Below are positions 51,166-61,719 of a stretch of DNA of 64,000 nt, piece by piece (positions within the stretch are counted from its first letter, which is position 1; every line of letters starts with the position of its first letter). This DNA comes from Candidatus Nanopelagicales bacterium (lineage in GTDB: Bacteria; Actinomycetota; Actinomycetes; Nanopelagicales; Nanopelagicaceae): contig JAURMX010000065.1 of the NCBI GenBank assembly GCA_030830475.1, forward strand, positions 26,264 through 90,263, given 5' to 3'. Below the pieces are notes generated by a model. That model did not search any database. It saw nothing but the letters and a program-made list of their open reading frames with translations, and was not told the DNA's origin. Made by a program: the position numbers and the translations under genes.

Positions 51166-52347
51166 GTGGGTTTTCTCGGTGTAATTGCATTTGTGGTTGC
51201 CTTACTCTTGTCGGTGATGGTCCACGAGTATGGGCATTACGCAACGGCTCGTCGTTATGGCATGCGGGTTACTGAGTTCTTCTTGGGTTTTGGAAAACGG
51301 ATTTGGTCTACCCAGCGGGGCGAAACTGAGTTTGGTTTGAAGGCGATTCCTGCCGGTGGCTACTGCAAGATCTCTGGAATGTCGATGCATGAGCCCATGG
51401 AAGAGGATGTAAAACATCGCGCTTTCTATCTCGCCACAACCCCTAGAAAATTAGTGGTGCTTGGTGCCGGCTCATTTCTACATTTTGTTTTGGGAATTGT
51501 GCTTTTGTTTACCTTGTTTGCTGGCGTGGGTACCTCTCAAGTACTGCCAACGGTTTCGCAGGTTGTGGATTGTGTTCCCAGCTCTAATGAATGCACCGCT
51601 AATGATCCAATCTCTCCCGCAAAATCAGCTGGTGTTTTGGCTGGCGATAAAATTATCGGGATAAATGGCGAGAAGAAGAGCTGGAGTGAGATCACTCCAA
51701 TTTTACGTGACTCGGCTCAAAAACCAATCTCATTAATTATTGAGAGACAAGGCCAAGAGATTGTCATTGAGGCAACCCTTGCTACCCGCGTAGTTGAAGG
51801 TGAGCCCAGAGGCTTTTTCGGAATCATTAATGAGTACGGTTTGGTAAGAGAAAATCCCATCTCAGCCGTTGGCAGTTCCATTGAAACAACAGCGAATATT
51901 TTTGAGGGCTCCATTAAGGCTTTGATTGGATTACCGGCCCAGATTCCAGATTTACTGCGGCAAACTTTCTTGGGTGAAGAGCGTCAATCTGATGGATTAG
52001 TTGGAATTGTGGGTGTTGCCAGAGTCAGTGGTGAAACCGTATCTAGTGGCAACTTAACTTTGGATGAAAAAATAGCTACCTTCCTTTTAATCGTTGCATC
52101 CTTAAATATCTTTGTAGGAATCTTTAACTTGCTACCCATACTTCCATTGGATGGTGGACACATGGCGGTTGCGCTTTACGAAGGTGGCCGGCGTAAGTGG
52201 GCGCAGATGCGGGGTCGTCCAGATCCAGGGTTTGTCGATGTGGAGAAACTCACCCCAATTACCATGGTGGTCTTTGTGGTGCTGGCCTTCTTGACCCTAC
52301 TTCTCTTATTCGCCGACATCTTCAATCCGATTAATTTGAACCTTTAA
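51166..52347 (+). CDS. rseP: Site-2 metalloprotease (RseP/Rip1 family)
   Basis: Intramembrane zinc protease that cuts membrane-bound anti-sigma factors and signal remnants; 393 residues from GTG 51166. A GTG two codons earlier (51160) is also open, but AGGAG (51156-51160) suits 51166. HEYGHY in the first helix holds the zinc ligands and active-site Glu, a PDZ domain follows (about 125-200), and [12 protein letters not shown] supplies the third ligand. The dxr-rseP-ispG order is standard in Actinobacteria. Confidence 0.93.
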   Translation: MGFLGVIAFVVALLLSVMVHEYGHYATARRYGMRVTEFFLGFGKRIWSTQRGETEFGLKAIPAGGYCKISGMSMHEPMEEDVKHRAFYLATTPRKLVVLGAGSFLHFVLGIVLLFTLFAGVGTSQVLPTVSQVVDCVPSSNECTANDPISPAKSAGVLAGDKIIGINGEKKSWSEITPILRDSAQKPISLIIERQGQEIVIEATLATRVVEGEPRGFFGIINEYGLVRENPISAVGSSIETTANIFEGSIKALIGLPAQIPDLLRQTFLGEERQSDGLVGIVGVARVSGETVSSGNLTLDEKIATFLLIVASLNIFVGIFNLLPILPLDGGHMAVALYEGGRRKWAQMRGRPDPGFVDVEKLTPITMVVFVVLAFLTLLLLFADIFNPINLNL

Positions 52348-52349
52348 GG

Positions 52350-52361
52350 CAGAATACGGAC
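52350..52361 (+). promoter_or_regulatory. Possible leaderless promoter of ispG
   Basis: CAGAAT (52350-52355) ends 6 bases before the ATG of ispG. It keeps A2, A5 and T6 of a -10 box but not T1. No ribosome-binding site is visible. Confidence 0.35.
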
Positions 52362-53513
52362 ATGGTCAATCTCGGAATGCCACAGGCGCCATTGCAAACT
52401 TTGGCCCCCCGACGTAAGTCAAAACAGTTAAAGGTAGGAAATGTTTTAGTCGGGGGAGATGCACCAGTTTCTGTGCAATCCATGTGCACCACTTTGACCG
52501 CAGATGTTAACTCTACCTTGCAGCAAATCGCCGAGCTAACCGCATCTGGATGTCAGATTGTTCGGGTCGCTGTTCCAAGTCAGGATGATGCAGATGCTCT
52601 AAAGCAGATTGCTAAGAAATCTCAGATTCCAGTAATTGCAGATATTCACTTCCAGCCAAAGTACATCTTTGCCGCAATTGATGCGGGATGTGCAGCGGTG
52701 CGAGTTAATCCTGGCAACATCAAACAATTTGATGACAAGGTAAAAGAGGTTGCTAAAGCTGCAGGTGATGCCGGAATTCCAATCCGCATCGGTGTTAATG
52801 CCGGTTCACTTGATCCAAGGCTGCTAGCAAAGTATGGCAAAGCCACGCCAGAAGCTTTGGTCGATTCAGCATTATGGGAAATTGGACTCTTTGAGGAGCA
52901 CGGCTTCACCGACATAAAGATTTCAGTAAAACATCATGATCCAGTAACAATGGTGAAGGCTTATCGTTTATTGGCTCAGAAATGTGATTACCCATTACAT
53001 CTTGGTGTGACTGAGGCAGGCCCTCAGTTCCAAGGCACAATCAAATCCGCCACAGCTTTTGGCATTCTGCTGGCAGAGGGAATTGGTGACACCATCAGAG
53101 TTTCTTTATCCGCACCTCCAGTTGAAGAGGTAAAAGTAGGAATTTCTATTTTGGAATCTTTGAATTTGAGGCAAAGAAAACTAGAAATCGTTTCCTGTCC
53201 TTCATGCGGTCGTGCCCAGGTTGATGTTTACACATTGGCCGAGAAGGTTCAGGCTGGCTTGCAAGGAATGACAGTTCCACTGCGGGTAGCGGTTATGGGT
53301 TGCGTAGTTAATGGACCTGGTGAGGCCCGCGAAGCAGATCTTGGTGTTGCATCCGGAAATGGCAAAGGGCAGATCTTTGTTAAGGGTGAGGTAATCAAAA
53401 CCGTTCCTGAAGCACAGATTGTGGAAACACTCATCGAAGAGGCAATGCGCCTTGCAGAAGAGATGGAAGCTGCCGGTGTCGAATCTGGCGAACCATCAGT
53501 AAAGGTTAAGTAA
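52362..53513 (+). CDS. ispG: 4-hydroxy-3-methylbut-2-enyl diphosphate synthase
   Basis: [4Fe-4S] enzyme of the MEP pathway converting MEcPP to HMBPP; 383 residues. TIM-barrel part with [23 protein letters not shown] and RVNPGNIK; the C-terminal cluster cysteines lie in SCPSCGRAQ and [12 protein letters not shown]. It belongs with dxr in the same route. Confidence 0.96.
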   Translation: MVNLGMPQAPLQTLAPRRKSKQLKVGNVLVGGDAPVSVQSMCTTLTADVNSTLQQIAELTASGCQIVRVAVPSQDDADALKQIAKKSQIPVIADIHFQPKYIFAAIDAGCAAVRVNPGNIKQFDDKVKEVAKAAGDAGIPIRIGVNAGSLDPRLLAKYGKATPEALVDSALWEIGLFEEHGFTDIKISVKHHDPVTMVKAYRLLAQKCDYPLHLGVTEAGPQFQGTIKSATAFGILLAEGIGDTIRVSLSAPPVEEVKVGISILESLNLRQRKLEIVSCPSCGRAQVDVYTLAEKVQAGLQGMTVPLRVAVMGCVVNGPGEAREADLGVASGNGKGQIFVKGEVIKTVPEAQIVETLIEEAMRLAEEMEAAGVESGEPSVKVK

Positions 53514-53518
53514 TTCGC

Positions 53519-53531
53519 TAGGCTACGCCGC
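53519..53531 (+). promoter_or_regulatory. Leaderless promoter of proS
   Basis: TAGGCT (53519-53524) ends 7 bases before the ATG at 53532, just after the ispG stop. No ribosome-binding site. The hexamer is the same as at ilvD. Confidence 0.55.
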
Positions 53532-55256
53532 ATGTTGCGGATGTCATCTTTGTTTTTGCGAACCTTGCGGGATGATCCATCTGATGCCGCTGTTGCTAGT
53601 CACAAATTATTAGTTCGAGCTGGATACATCCGCCCCATCGCAGCTGGAATATTTTCCTGGTTACCACTTGGTGTGATTGCGCTCCGCAATGTGGAGCGGG
53701 TAATCCGAAAGGAGATGGATAGAGCCGGATTCCAAGAGGTGCATTTCCCAGCGCTACTTCCTAAGGATCCTTACGAAAAAACCAATCGCTGGGAGGAGTA
53801 CGGCCCAGCTCTATTTAGATTGCAGGATCGCAAGGGTTCTGATTACCTACTTGGCCCAACCCATGAAGAGATGTTTACCTTGATGGTCAAAGGCGAGTAC
53901 TCCTCTTACAAAGATTTACCATTATCGATTTATCAGATTCAAACTAAGTATCGTGATGAAGCCCGCCCGCGTAGTGGCATCATCCGCGGTCGTGAGTTTG
54001 TTATGAAGGATTCATACTCATTTGATGTTGATGATGAAGGTTTAGAAATCTCTTATCAAAAACATCGCGAAGCTTATGTATCTACCTTTAATCGTTTAGG
54101 TTTGAAGTTCAATATTGTTTCGGCGATGTCAGGTGCAATGGGCGGTTCAAAATCAGAGGAGTTTCTAGCTCCCTGCAGTACCGGTGAGGACACTTATGTA
54201 CTTTGCCCAAAGTGTGGTTACGCTGCAAATGTCGAAGCAATGACTACCAAGGTTGAGGCCAAGGATTTTGGTAATCCACCGGCGATGGAGATTTTAGATA
54301 CCCCGGATACCCCAACCATTGACTCACTTGTTGAGGTTATGAATAGCAAGTACGCAGCCAATGTCACTGGTGCAGATACTTTGAAAAATGTTTTGCTTAT
54401 TGCAGATGGCCAGCCAATCTCTGTTTTGGTTCCTGGCGACCGCGAAGTAGATCTAAAGAGATTAGAAGCAAATCTGCCAGGAGTCCAAGAGTTAAGACTG
54501 TTTGAAGATGCGGATTTTGCTAAGCGTCCTGAGTTAGTAAAAGGTTATGTGGGTCCGCAGGATGCGAAAAAGTTTGGTTTAAAGCTTTATGCCGATCCTC
54601 GAGTACAGGTTGGTTCACATTGGATTACTGGTGCAAATCAGAAAAATAAACATATGCGCTATGTAACCCATGGTCGTGATTTCACAGTTGATGGCTTTAT
54701 TGAGGTGGCAGAGGTTCGCGAAGGCGATGCCTGTCCGTCATGTGCCACCGCAGTAGTAATTGACCGAGCGATTGAGATTGGCCATATCTTCCAATTAGGT
54801 CGCAAGTATGCACAGGCGCTGGATTTAACAGTCCTTGATAAAGAGGGCAAGGCAAGAGTTGTAACTATGGGCTCCTACGGAATTGGTGTTTCTCGTGCGG
54901 TAGCGGCAATCGCAGAGCAAAGCCATGATGAGATTGGTTTAGTTTGGCCCGAGGAGATAGCCCCAGCAAAGGTGCACATAGTGGCAACCGGTAAAGAAGA
55001 TCTGCCATTTGCAACCGCCGAGAAATTCGCCCAACAGCTAGAGGAAACAGGAATTTCAGTGATGTTGGATGATCGCAAAGATGCAAGCCCTGGTGTTAAG
55101 TTTAAGGATGCAGAGCTGATTGGTAATCCATACATTGTGATCGTCGGCAAAGGTTTACAAGATGGCAAGGTCGAACTTCGAGTTCGTAAATCTGGCGAAA
55201 AATCTGAGCTACCAGTTGGAGATTTGATTTCTCATCTCACTAAGTTAATTGGTTAG
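53532..55256 (+). CDS. proS: Prolyl-tRNA synthetase
   Basis: Class II synthetase of the bacterial type, 574 residues, with the editing (INS) domain between motifs 2 and 3 (about 225-390). Motif 1 around PLGVIALRNVERVIRKEMD, motif 2 RDEARPRSGIIRGREFVMKD, motif 3 GSYGIGVSRAVAAIAEQ, and a C-terminal anticodon-binding domain. ATG 53532 is preferred over ATG 53541 because of the -10 spacing. Confidence 0.96.
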   Translation: MLRMSSLFLRTLRDDPSDAAVASHKLLVRAGYIRPIAAGIFSWLPLGVIALRNVERVIRKEMDRAGFQEVHFPALLPKDPYEKTNRWEEYGPALFRLQDRKGSDYLLGPTHEEMFTLMVKGEYSSYKDLPLSIYQIQTKYRDEARPRSGIIRGREFVMKDSYSFDVDDEGLEISYQKHREAYVSTFNRLGLKFNIVSAMSGAMGGSKSEEFLAPCSTGEDTYVLCPKCGYAANVEAMTTKVEAKDFGNPPAMEILDTPDTPTIDSLVEVMNSKYAANVTGADTLKNVLLIADGQPISVLVPGDREVDLKRLEANLPGVQELRLFEDADFAKRPELVKGYVGPQDAKKFGLKLYADPRVQVGSHWITGANQKNKHMRYVTHGRDFTVDGFIEVAEVREGDACPSCATAVVIDRAIEIGHIFQLGRKYAQALDLTVLDKEGKARVVTMGSYGIGVSRAVAAIAEQSHDEIGLVWPEEIAPAKVHIVATGKEDLPFATAEKFAQQLEETGISVMLDDRKDASPGVKFKDAELIGNPYIVIVGKGLQDGKVELRVRKSGEKSELPVGDLISHLTKLIG

Positions 55257-55263
55257 TTAAGGC

Positions 55264-56037
55264 GTGGACATATCTGTAGAGGTAATACTCTTTTTGGTTT
55301 TGGCCTCTGGCTTTGCTGGGTTTGTTGACTCAGTCGCAGGTGGTGGTGGATTGATTCAACTGCCCTCGTTACTAATCTCAATGCCCAATACAGCGCCCTC
55401 ACTTTTATTGGGCACCAACAAGCTCCCTTCTTTTCTTGGCACATTGGGGGCAACGGCTTCATACCTGCGAAAGATAAAACCAGATTTCAAATTAGCTTTT
55501 GCAATGGCGGTACCGGCTTTTATTGGCTCTGGCTTAGGTGCCAGTGTTGCTACCAGAATTCCCAAGGATGCTTTTCGACCAATCATCTTGTTCCTGTTAA
55601 TTGTGGTCGCGATATATACCTGGCGCAAAAAAGAGTTGGGCTTGGTAGAAAACTTTAAATTTGCTCGTCACCATCAAGTGGGTATGGGAGTGGTGGCAGG
55701 TTTGGTAATTGGTTTTTATGATGGAATCTTTGGACCGGGAACCGGATCATTTCTAATGCTGATCGTGGTTGCGGTTCTGGGCTTTGCCTTTTTGCAAGCA
55801 TCAGTCACGGCCAAGATCGTGAACCTTTCAACTAACTTGGGTGCGATTCTGGTTTTTGGCTTGAACTCTCAGATTATGTGGCTACTGGGCCTGACTATGG
55901 CAATCGGCAATGTCACGGGTGGATTTCTTGGCGCACGTTGGGCCTTGAATGGTGGATCGATCCTGATCAGAAAGATGTTCCTCTTTGTCACGACGGTATT
56001 GATACTCCGTTTAGCTTTTGACACCTTTTTAAAATAG
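55264..56037 (+). CDS. TSUP (TauE/SafE) family membrane permease
   Basis: A 257-residue polytopic membrane protein with about eight helices in two repeats. The GFVDSVAGGGGLIQLPSLL motif near residue 18 and the repeat GFYDGIFGPGTGSFLML near 155 identify the TSUP family of sulfite, sulfonate or organic-anion exporters. The GTG start lies 7 bases after proS, so they may be co-transcribed. The substrate cannot be told from the sequence. Confidence 0.85.
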   Translation: MDISVEVILFLVLASGFAGFVDSVAGGGGLIQLPSLLISMPNTAPSLLLGTNKLPSFLGTLGATASYLRKIKPDFKLAFAMAVPAFIGSGLGASVATRIPKDAFRPIILFLLIVVAIYTWRKKELGLVENFKFARHHQVGMGVVAGLVIGFYDGIFGPGTGSFLMLIVVAVLGFAFLQASVTAKIVNLSTNLGAILVFGLNSQIMWLLGLTMAIGNVTGGFLGARWALNGGSILIRKMFLFVTTVLILRLAFDTFLK

Positions 56038-56049
56038 GGCTGCCTCGGG

Positions 56050-56055
56050 TACCCT
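56050..56055 (+). promoter_or_regulatory. Candidate -10 box for rimP-nusA
   Basis: TACCCT, entered through CTCGGG, resembles the CTCGG-TA context before valS and gatC. The start would be near 56062, giving an A-rich leader of about 37 bases before rimP. Confidence 0.4.
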
Positions 56056-56098
56056 GCTCCAACCAAAACTAAACAACAACTAAATAAGTAGGTAAACA

Positions 56099-56563
56099 AT
56101 GTCGCTGGCAAATAACCTCATCGAATTACTTGGCCCTGTCATAACAAAGGCCGGATTTGTTTTAGAAGAGATCACAGTAACCCCTGTCGGAAAAAGACGA
56201 CTAGTCGCGGTTGTGATCGATCGCGAAGAATCCAACCCTTCACTAGATGAAGTCACCGTCGTATCTAAAGAGGTTTCGGCGATCCTGGACAACTACTCTC
56301 AAATTGGTGAGGTGCCATTTACATTGGAGGTAACAACCCCAGGAATTGATAAACCCTTGGTAATACCCAGGCATTGGAAAAAGAACATTGGCCGTTTGGT
56401 GAAAATAACTCCGAAACAAGGGGAGAAATACGTAGCAAGAATAAAAGGCTATGCCGATGATCAAGTTACTTTAGAGTTGAAAAACGAGATTCTGGTCCTG
56501 TCTCTAAGTGATGTTGCCAAGGCGCAGATCGAAGTTGAATTCAACCGCAAGGATGTGAAGTAG
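56099..56563 (+). CDS. rimP: Ribosome maturation factor RimP
   Basis: Assists 30S subunit assembly; 154 residues. Two domains: an alpha/beta N-terminal part (about 5-85, GFVLEEITVTPVGKRRLVAVVID) with the YTLEVTTPGID-like stretch FTLEVTTPGIDKPL, and a C-terminal SH3-like barrel. It is the first gene of rimP-nusA, as in most bacteria. Confidence 0.93.
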   Translation: MSLANNLIELLGPVITKAGFVLEEITVTPVGKRRLVAVVIDREESNPSLDEVTVVSKEVSAILDNYSQIGEVPFTLEVTTPGIDKPLVIPRHWKKNIGRLVKITPKQGEKYVARIKGYADDQVTLELKNEILVLSLSDVAKAQIEVEFNRKDVK

Positions 56564-56565
56564 CT

Positions 56566-57558
56566 ATGAATGTTGATATGAAGGTTCTTGAAGCACTTAC
56601 CTTAGATCGCGATATCCCACTGGATCGACTAATTACAGCAATAGAGATTGCTGTGAAGACCGCCTACAACGAAATGGAAGGCGCTAAACCTTTCGCCCAC
56701 GCCAAATTGGATCGCATCACTGGTGAAATCAAAATCGTAATTCCAGTATTTGGCCCAGATGGGGAAAAGGTAGATGAAGTTTTTGATGAGCCAGAAGGCT
56801 TTAGTCGAATCGCTTCCTCAACAGCTCGCAAGATCATTAAAGAGAAGTTGCGAGAATCAAAGGATTTAGAAATTGTTGGTGAGTTCAGTGCTTCTGTAGG
56901 AGATATTGTTTCTGGAGTGATCCAACAAGGTCGAGATCAAAAAATGGTTTACATAGACTTAGGAAGAGTCGAAGGCAAGATTCCACCTCACGAACAGGTG
57001 CCAGGTGAGGTTTACAATCATGGCGATCGAATTAAGTGCTTTGTGGTTGAGGTTAAGCAGGGACAAAAAGGGCCAGAGGTGCTTTTATCCCGCAGCCATC
57101 CAGCTTTAGTAAAGCAATTGTTTGCACTCGAAGTTCCAGAGCTTCGTGATCGAGTGGTTGAGATTATGGGTGTTGCACGTGAAGCAGGACATCGCACAAA
57201 GATTGCAGTGCGTGCGCACAGAGCGGGGGTTAGTCCTAAAGGTGCATTGATTGGACCTATGGGCGCCAGAGCGCGTGCGGTCATGGATGAGTTGCACGGC
57301 GAGAAAATCGATATTGTTGACTGGTCTGAGGATCCAGCAGAGTATGTAGGTAATGCGCTGGCACCAGCACGGGTCTCAAAGGTTGAGGTAGTTAACGCTG
57401 ATACACGTTCGGCAAAGGTTGTTGTGCCGGATTATCAACTCTCACTTGCAATTGGTAAGGATGGTCAAAATGCACGTCTCGCCGCCCGGCTAACCGGCTG
57501 GCGGATTGATATCCACTCCGATGGGGTGGTGGAGCCCTCCACGCCTGAGGTTTCGTGA
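56566..57558 (+). CDS. nusA: Transcription termination/antitermination protein NusA
   Basis: RNA polymerase-binding factor, 330 residues, the short form without the acidic C-terminal repeats of enterobacteria. N-terminal domain (1-110), S1 domain (about 115-185, GDIVSGVIQQGRDQKMVYIDLG), then two KH domains (GPMGARARAVMDELHGEKIDI and LAIGKDGQNARLAARLTGW). It starts two bases after rimP. Confidence 0.95.
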   Translation: MNVDMKVLEALTLDRDIPLDRLITAIEIAVKTAYNEMEGAKPFAHAKLDRITGEIKIVIPVFGPDGEKVDEVFDEPEGFSRIASSTARKIIKEKLRESKDLEIVGEFSASVGDIVSGVIQQGRDQKMVYIDLGRVEGKIPPHEQVPGEVYNHGDRIKCFVVEVKQGQKGPEVLLSRSHPALVKQLFALEVPELRDRVVEIMGVAREAGHRTKIAVRAHRAGVSPKGALIGPMGARARAVMDELHGEKIDIVDWSEDPAEYVGNALAPARVSKVEVVNADTRSAKVVVPDYQLSLAIGKDGQNARLAARLTGWRIDIHSDGVVEPSTPEVS

Positions 57559-57563
57559 ATTAG

Positions 57564-57686
57564 GACTCCAAGGGGTATTGTTGCGGCGTGAGGATTTACC
57601 TCACGCATCTTTATGCGAAGCGAAAGCTAGGTTTAAGGCAATGGCACACAAATGAGCACGACAAAATCATGAGTAGGTCAATTTAG
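57564..57686 (+). pseudogene. Possible ylxR remnant
   Basis: Between nusA and infB, where ylxR usually lies, a frame without a start codon reads DSKGYCCGVRIYLTHLYAKR and runs to TAG at 57684. Its spacing of D-x-K-G, G, Y-L and the K/R-rich stretch resembles the C-terminal half of YlxR (D-P-x-G-x-x-x-G-R-G-A-Y-L). The usual N-terminal RTCxGCR half is absent. It could be chance; the alignment is by eye only. Confidence 0.25.
57586..57606 (+). other. Hairpin between nusA and infB
   Basis: GCGTGAGG (57586-57593) and CCTCACGC (57599-57606) form a perfect 8-pair stem with a 5-base loop. The bases after it are mixed rather than a clean T-run. It may be a weak terminator or processing site before infB. 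Confidence 0.45.
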
Positions 57687-57732
57687 GCTTCGCGTTTTAA
57701 TTAAGTAGACGCGGGGCCACAAAAGGAGAAAA

Positions 57733-60414
57733 GTGGCAAAGGTCCGCGTTTACGAGTTAGCAAAAGATTTAGGTATGGAGAGCAAGGATGTCCTTGCAAA
57801 ACTCCAAGAGATGGGCGAGTTTGTTCGCTCCGCATCATCAACTGTTGAGCCTCCAGTAGTCCGCAAATTTCTAGAAAAATATCCGCCAGCAGTAAAACCT
57901 GCTGCCGAGGAAAAACCAGTTAAGAAAGCTCCCGCTAAAAAAGCTGCTGCTAAGAAACCTGCTGTGGCAGAAACTCCAGTTGTCGAGCAAGTTACTCCTA
58001 CCCCTGAAGCTGCAACACCACAAACACCAGCTACACCGCCAACTAATCCGGCCGCCATGCCGCCACGACCAACACCAAACGCAACACCGAGAGTTGGCAA
58101 CAATCCATTTGGTACTCCAGGTGTTCCAAGACCACCGCGCCCTGCGCCACGTCCTGGAAATAATCCTTTTGGTTCAGCAGGCGGCGGACCACGTCCACCG
58201 AGAACCGATTCCGGACAACGTCCAAATGCAGGTGGCAGACCAGGAATGGCTGGACCGAGACCGGGATCAGTTCGTCCAGGTTTTGCAGCACGTCCACAGC
58301 AACGACCTGATGGTGCACAACGTCCTCAAGGTGGTGGCCCAAGATTTAGTGGCGCACCATCATCGACATCTCCTTATCGCACCCAAGGTGCTGGCGCACC
58401 ACGTCCCGGACAAGGTGGCGGCGGATTTGGCGCACCACGTCCTGGTGGACCAGGTCAAGGTGGCGGAAGACCAGGTGGCGCTAGACCAGGAGCTGGTGGC
58501 GCATTTGGTAAAGGTGGCGGAAAGAAAAAAAATTACAAGAGTAAGAAAACTCGCCGCGAAGAAATCGACAATATGCAAGCACCAACAATTGGTGGCGCGG
58601 TAGTGCCACGCGGTGATGGCAATACTCCAATTCGCTTGCGTCGCGGCGCTTCCTTAGCGGATTTTGCAGAGAAAATCGGTGCAGATCCAGCGGCATTGGT
58701 TTCAGTTCTATTTCATCTAGGTGAAATGGTTACCGCAACTCAATCAGTTGATGAAGATACTTTGCATGTTCTTGGTGGCGAGTTTGGCTACAAGATCACA
58801 GTGGTTTCTCCCGAGGATGAAGATCGAGAAATCTTGGAAGAGTTTGATATCAATCTCGAACAAGAGTTATCTGATGTAAATCCTGATGAACTCAGCGTGC
58901 GCCCACCAGTTGTAACTGTTATGGGTCACGTTGATCATGGTAAGACTCGTTTGTTGGATGCTATTCGTCAAACTGAGGTCGTAAAGGGCGAGGCTGGTGG
59001 AATTACTCAGCACATTGGTGCATATCAAATCCATCATGACCACAACGGCGTCAACCGTGCCATTACCTTTATCGATACACCAGGTCACGAGGCTTTCACC
59101 GCTATGCGTGCCCGTGGTGCCAAAGTAACTGATATCGCAGTTTTGGTTGTCGCAGCAGATGATGGTGTTATGCCTCAAACTATTGAGGCTTTAAACCATG
59201 CTCAAGCTGCAAATGTTCCAATTGTTGTTGCGGTAAACAAGGTTGATAAAGAGGGCGCAAACCCAGCAAAGATTCGTCAACAACTTACTGAGTACAACTT
59301 AATTGCAGAAGAGTACGGCGGAGATACTCTCTTCGTTGATGTATCGGCTGCAAAGGGAACCGGCATAGACAATCTGGTTGAGGCAATTCTGCTTACCGCT
59401 GATGCCGCAATTGATCTTCGTGCTATTCATGAAGATGATGCACGTGGTGTGGCGATTGAAGCTCACCTTGATCGAGGTCGCGGTCCAGTCGCAACTGTTT
59501 TGGTACAACGCGGAACACTTAGCGTCGGAGATGCGATTGTTGCGGGCTCGGCTTTTGGTCGTGTACGCGCGATGATGGATGAGTTTGGTCATGCAGTAGA
59601 TCAGGCCGGCCCTTCACGTCCAGTACAGGTACTCGGCTTTACCTCTGTACCAAGTGCGGGAGATAGCTTTATTGTCGCACCGGATGATCGCACCGCCCGT
59701 CAGATCGCTGAAAAGCGTCAGGCAGGAGAGCGACATGCTGCACTAGCCAAGGCGCGCAAGAAGGTTTCCCTTGAAGACTTCCTAGAGAAATCAAAGGTCA
59801 CAACACTTAACTTGATTTTGAAGGGCGATGTCAGCGGTTCAGTAGAAGCGCTAGAGGATGCCCTCGTTCAACTTGATGTTGGCAGTGAGGTAGATCTACG
59901 GGTTATTCACCGTGGAGTTGGTGCCATCACCAAGAGCGATGTCACTTTGGCATCAGCATCAGGTGCGGTAATTGTTGGCTTCAATGTGAAGCCTGAGGCT
60001 CACACCGCAATCTTTGCTGATGAAGAGGGCGTAGAGATTCGTTTCTATTCAGTCATCTACAAGGCGATTGAAGAGATCGAAGCTGCGCTTAAAGGATTGC
60101 TCAAGCCAGAGTATGAAGAGGTCACTATCGGATCTGCAGAGGTACGAGAAATCTTCAAATCCAGTAAGTTTGGAATCATTGCTGGTTCCATGGTCTCCAC
60201 TGGAATTATCAAGCGCAATGCGAAGGCTCGAATTCTTAGAGATGGTGTCGTAATTGGCGACAATCTGACGATTGAGTCACTAAAGCGTTTCAAGGATGAT
60301 GCCACTGAAGTCCGTGAAGGATTTGAGTGCGGTATCGGCGTAGGATCCTTTAAAGATATTCAAATCGGTGATGTCTTTGAGGTATTTGAAATGCGGGAAA
60401 AGAAGCGGGCATAG
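57733..60414 (+). CDS. infB: Translation initiation factor IF-2
   Basis: GTPase that places initiator tRNA on the 30S subunit; 893 residues, large as in Actinobacteria. IF2N domain at 1-50, an Ala/Lys/Pro then Pro/Gly/Arg-rich linker (about 55-275), a second IF2N-like domain (about 300-365), the G domain with GHVDHGKT at 398-405, DTPGHEAF and [10 protein letters not shown], then domains II to IV. GTG start with AAAAGGAG upstream. It leads infB-rbfA-truB-ribF. Confidence 0.97.
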   Translation: MAKVRVYELAKDLGMESKDVLAKLQEMGEFVRSASSTVEPPVVRKFLEKYPPAVKPAAEEKPVKKAPAKKAAAKKPAVAETPVVEQVTPTPEAATPQTPATPPTNPAAMPPRPTPNATPRVGNNPFGTPGVPRPPRPAPRPGNNPFGSAGGGPRPPRTDSGQRPNAGGRPGMAGPRPGSVRPGFAARPQQRPDGAQRPQGGGPRFSGAPSSTSPYRTQGAGAPRPGQGGGGFGAPRPGGPGQGGGRPGGARPGAGGAFGKGGGKKKNYKSKKTRREEIDNMQAPTIGGAVVPRGDGNTPIRLRRGASLADFAEKIGADPAALVSVLFHLGEMVTATQSVDEDTLHVLGGEFGYKITVVSPEDEDREILEEFDINLEQELSDVNPDELSVRPPVVTVMGHVDHGKTRLLDAIRQTEVVKGEAGGITQHIGAYQIHHDHNGVNRAITFIDTPGHEAFTAMRARGAKVTDIAVLVVAADDGVMPQTIEALNHAQAANVPIVVAVNKVDKEGANPAKIRQQLTEYNLIAEEYGGDTLFVDVSAAKGTGIDNLVEAILLTADAAIDLRAIHEDDARGVAIEAHLDRGRGPVATVLVQRGTLSVGDAIVAGSAFGRVRAMMDEFGHAVDQAGPSRPVQVLGFTSVPSAGDSFIVAPDDRTARQIAEKRQAGERHAALAKARKKVSLEDFLEKSKVTTLNLILKGDVSGSVEALEDALVQLDVGSEVDLRVIHRGVGAITKSDVTLASASGAVIVGFNVKPEAHTAIFADEEGVEIRFYSVIYKAIEEIEAALKGLLKPEYEEVTIGSAEVREIFKSSKFGIIAGSMVSTGIIKRNAKARILRDGVVIGDNLTIESLKRFKDDATEVREGFECGIGVGSFKDIQIGDVFEVFEMREKKRA

Positions 60415-60417
60415 TCC

Positions 60418-60852
60418 ATGGGAAACTCACATCGCGCAGCAAAGGTGGCCGATCGCATCAAAGTCGTGATCGCATCTGCGCTCGAGAGTAAGGTGAAGGA
60501 TCCGCGGTTAGGGTTCATCACCATTACTGATGTGAGGGTTACTGGAGATTTACAGCAGGCTTCAATTTTCTATACCGTTCTTGGCGATGATGAGGCGAGA
60601 ACCAATACCGCTAAAGCCTTAGAGAGCGCAAAAGGTTTGTTGCGTACTGAGGTTGGTAGAGAGTTAAAAACTCGGATTACCCCAAGCCTGAGTTTCTTTG
60701 CCGATGCGCTATCTGAGACAGCACGTAACTTTGAAGATCTGTTGGACCAGGTACGCAAACATGATGAAGAGATTGCTCATCTTCGCGATACCGCTTCTCC
60801 AATTAGTGGCAGCGATCCATATCGTGCGCCGCGCATTCGCGAAACAGAATGA
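60418..60852 (+). CDS. rbfA: Ribosome-binding factor A
   Basis: KH-like 30S assembly factor, 144 residues. SHRAAKVADRIKVVIASALE at the N-terminus, KDPRLGFITITDVRVTGDLQ in the core and the ITPSLSFFAD strand are diagnostic. An acidic tail of about 30 residues follows. It lies three bases after infB and overlaps truB (ATGA). Confidence 0.95.
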   Translation: MGNSHRAAKVADRIKVVIASALESKVKDPRLGFITITDVRVTGDLQQASIFYTVLGDDEARTNTAKALESAKGLLRTEVGRELKTRITPSLSFFADALSETARNFEDLLDQVRKHDEEIAHLRDTASPISGSDPYRAPRIRETE

Positions 60853-61706
60853 AGGTAACTCACGGCTTTGTCATAATTGATAAGCCCGCTGGAATCACTA
60901 GTCATGATGTCGTTGGAAAGTTGCGCAAAACTTTGGGTACGAAGCGGGTTGGTCATGCCGGAACCCTTGACCCTATGGCAACCGGCGTACTGGTTCTAGG
61001 CATCAACAACGCGACTAAGTTTCTGCAGTACATCACTGAGGGAAAGAAGCAATATTTGGCCACGATCAGACTCGGACAGTCAACAACAACAGATGACAGA
61101 GAAGGAGAGATTCTCTCAACATCAAATACTGAGTCCATTACAGATCAACAGATTAAGGATTTGTTAGCAAAGCAAGTGGGAAAAATTATGCAGACACCTA
61201 GCAAAGTATCTGCGATAAAAATTGATGGAGAGCGTGCCTACGATTTAGTTCGTCAGGGAAAGGTTGTTGAAATTCCCGCCCGTGAAATCGAGATTTTTCA
61301 ACTTCAGGTGAATGAAATTAGACGAGGCGAGTTCATTGATATTGATATTGATGTAATTTGCTCTGCAGGTACCTATATTCGATCCATTGCACGGGATTTG
61401 GGACAGGCGTTGCAAGTCGGGGGACACTTGATCGAATTGCGGCGAACTTTGGTAGCGCCATTTAATCTCTCCGAATGTTCAGGTTTAGAGGCTCCGGAGA
61501 TTCGACCTCTTGCAGAGGCTATCTCCCATGTAATGCCATTGCGACAGATTGATGTAGCTGAATTAGCTGAGCTTAAATTCGGCAGAGCCTTAGCTAAATC
61601 TGAGTTTAATGGTGTTGGGGTTGCAATCGCTCCCGATGGTGAAGTTGCTGCCATCATCGAAAATCGTGACTATGGGGCGCAGCCCATTTCAGTGTTTGTG
61701 TCATGA
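60849..61706 (+). CDS. truB: tRNA pseudouridine(55) synthase
   Basis: Makes pseudouridine 55 in the T-loop of tRNAs; 285 residues. GFVIIDKPAGITSHDVV at the start and catalytic Asp41 in GHAGTLDPMATGVL are intact; the KVSAIKIDGERAYDL and CSAGTYIRSIARDLG motifs follow. The ATG overlaps rbfA. A short C-terminal domain completes the actinobacterial form. Confidence 0.96.
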   Translation: MKVTHGFVIIDKPAGITSHDVVGKLRKTLGTKRVGHAGTLDPMATGVLVLGINNATKFLQYITEGKKQYLATIRLGQSTTTDDREGEILSTSNTESITDQQIKDLLAKQVGKIMQTPSKVSAIKIDGERAYDLVRQGKVVEIPAREIEIFQLQVNEIRRGEFIDIDIDVICSAGTYIRSIARDLGQALQVGGHLIELRRTLVAPFNLSECSGLEAPEIRPLAEAISHVMPLRQIDVAELAELKFGRALAKSEFNGVGVAIAPDGEVAAIIENRDYGAQPISVFVS

Positions 61707-61719
61707 AAGAATACTGACA
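61707..61719 (+). promoter_or_regulatory. Possible leaderless promoter of ribF
   Basis: AAGAAT (61707-61712) ends 7 bases before the ATG of ribF, right after the truB stop, and no ribosome-binding site is seen. The context AGAATACNGACA is shared with ispG. Confidence 0.3.

Noticed and set aside
57980..58603. Alternative-frame reading frames in the infB linker, both strands
   Set aside because: They arise from the repetitive Pro/Gly/Arg coding sequence; the translations are His/Gln/Val-rich low complexity.
61609..61719. Upstream extension of ribF into truB
   Set aside because: It overlaps truB by about 100 bases and has no conserved content; ATG 61720 gives the normal N-terminus.
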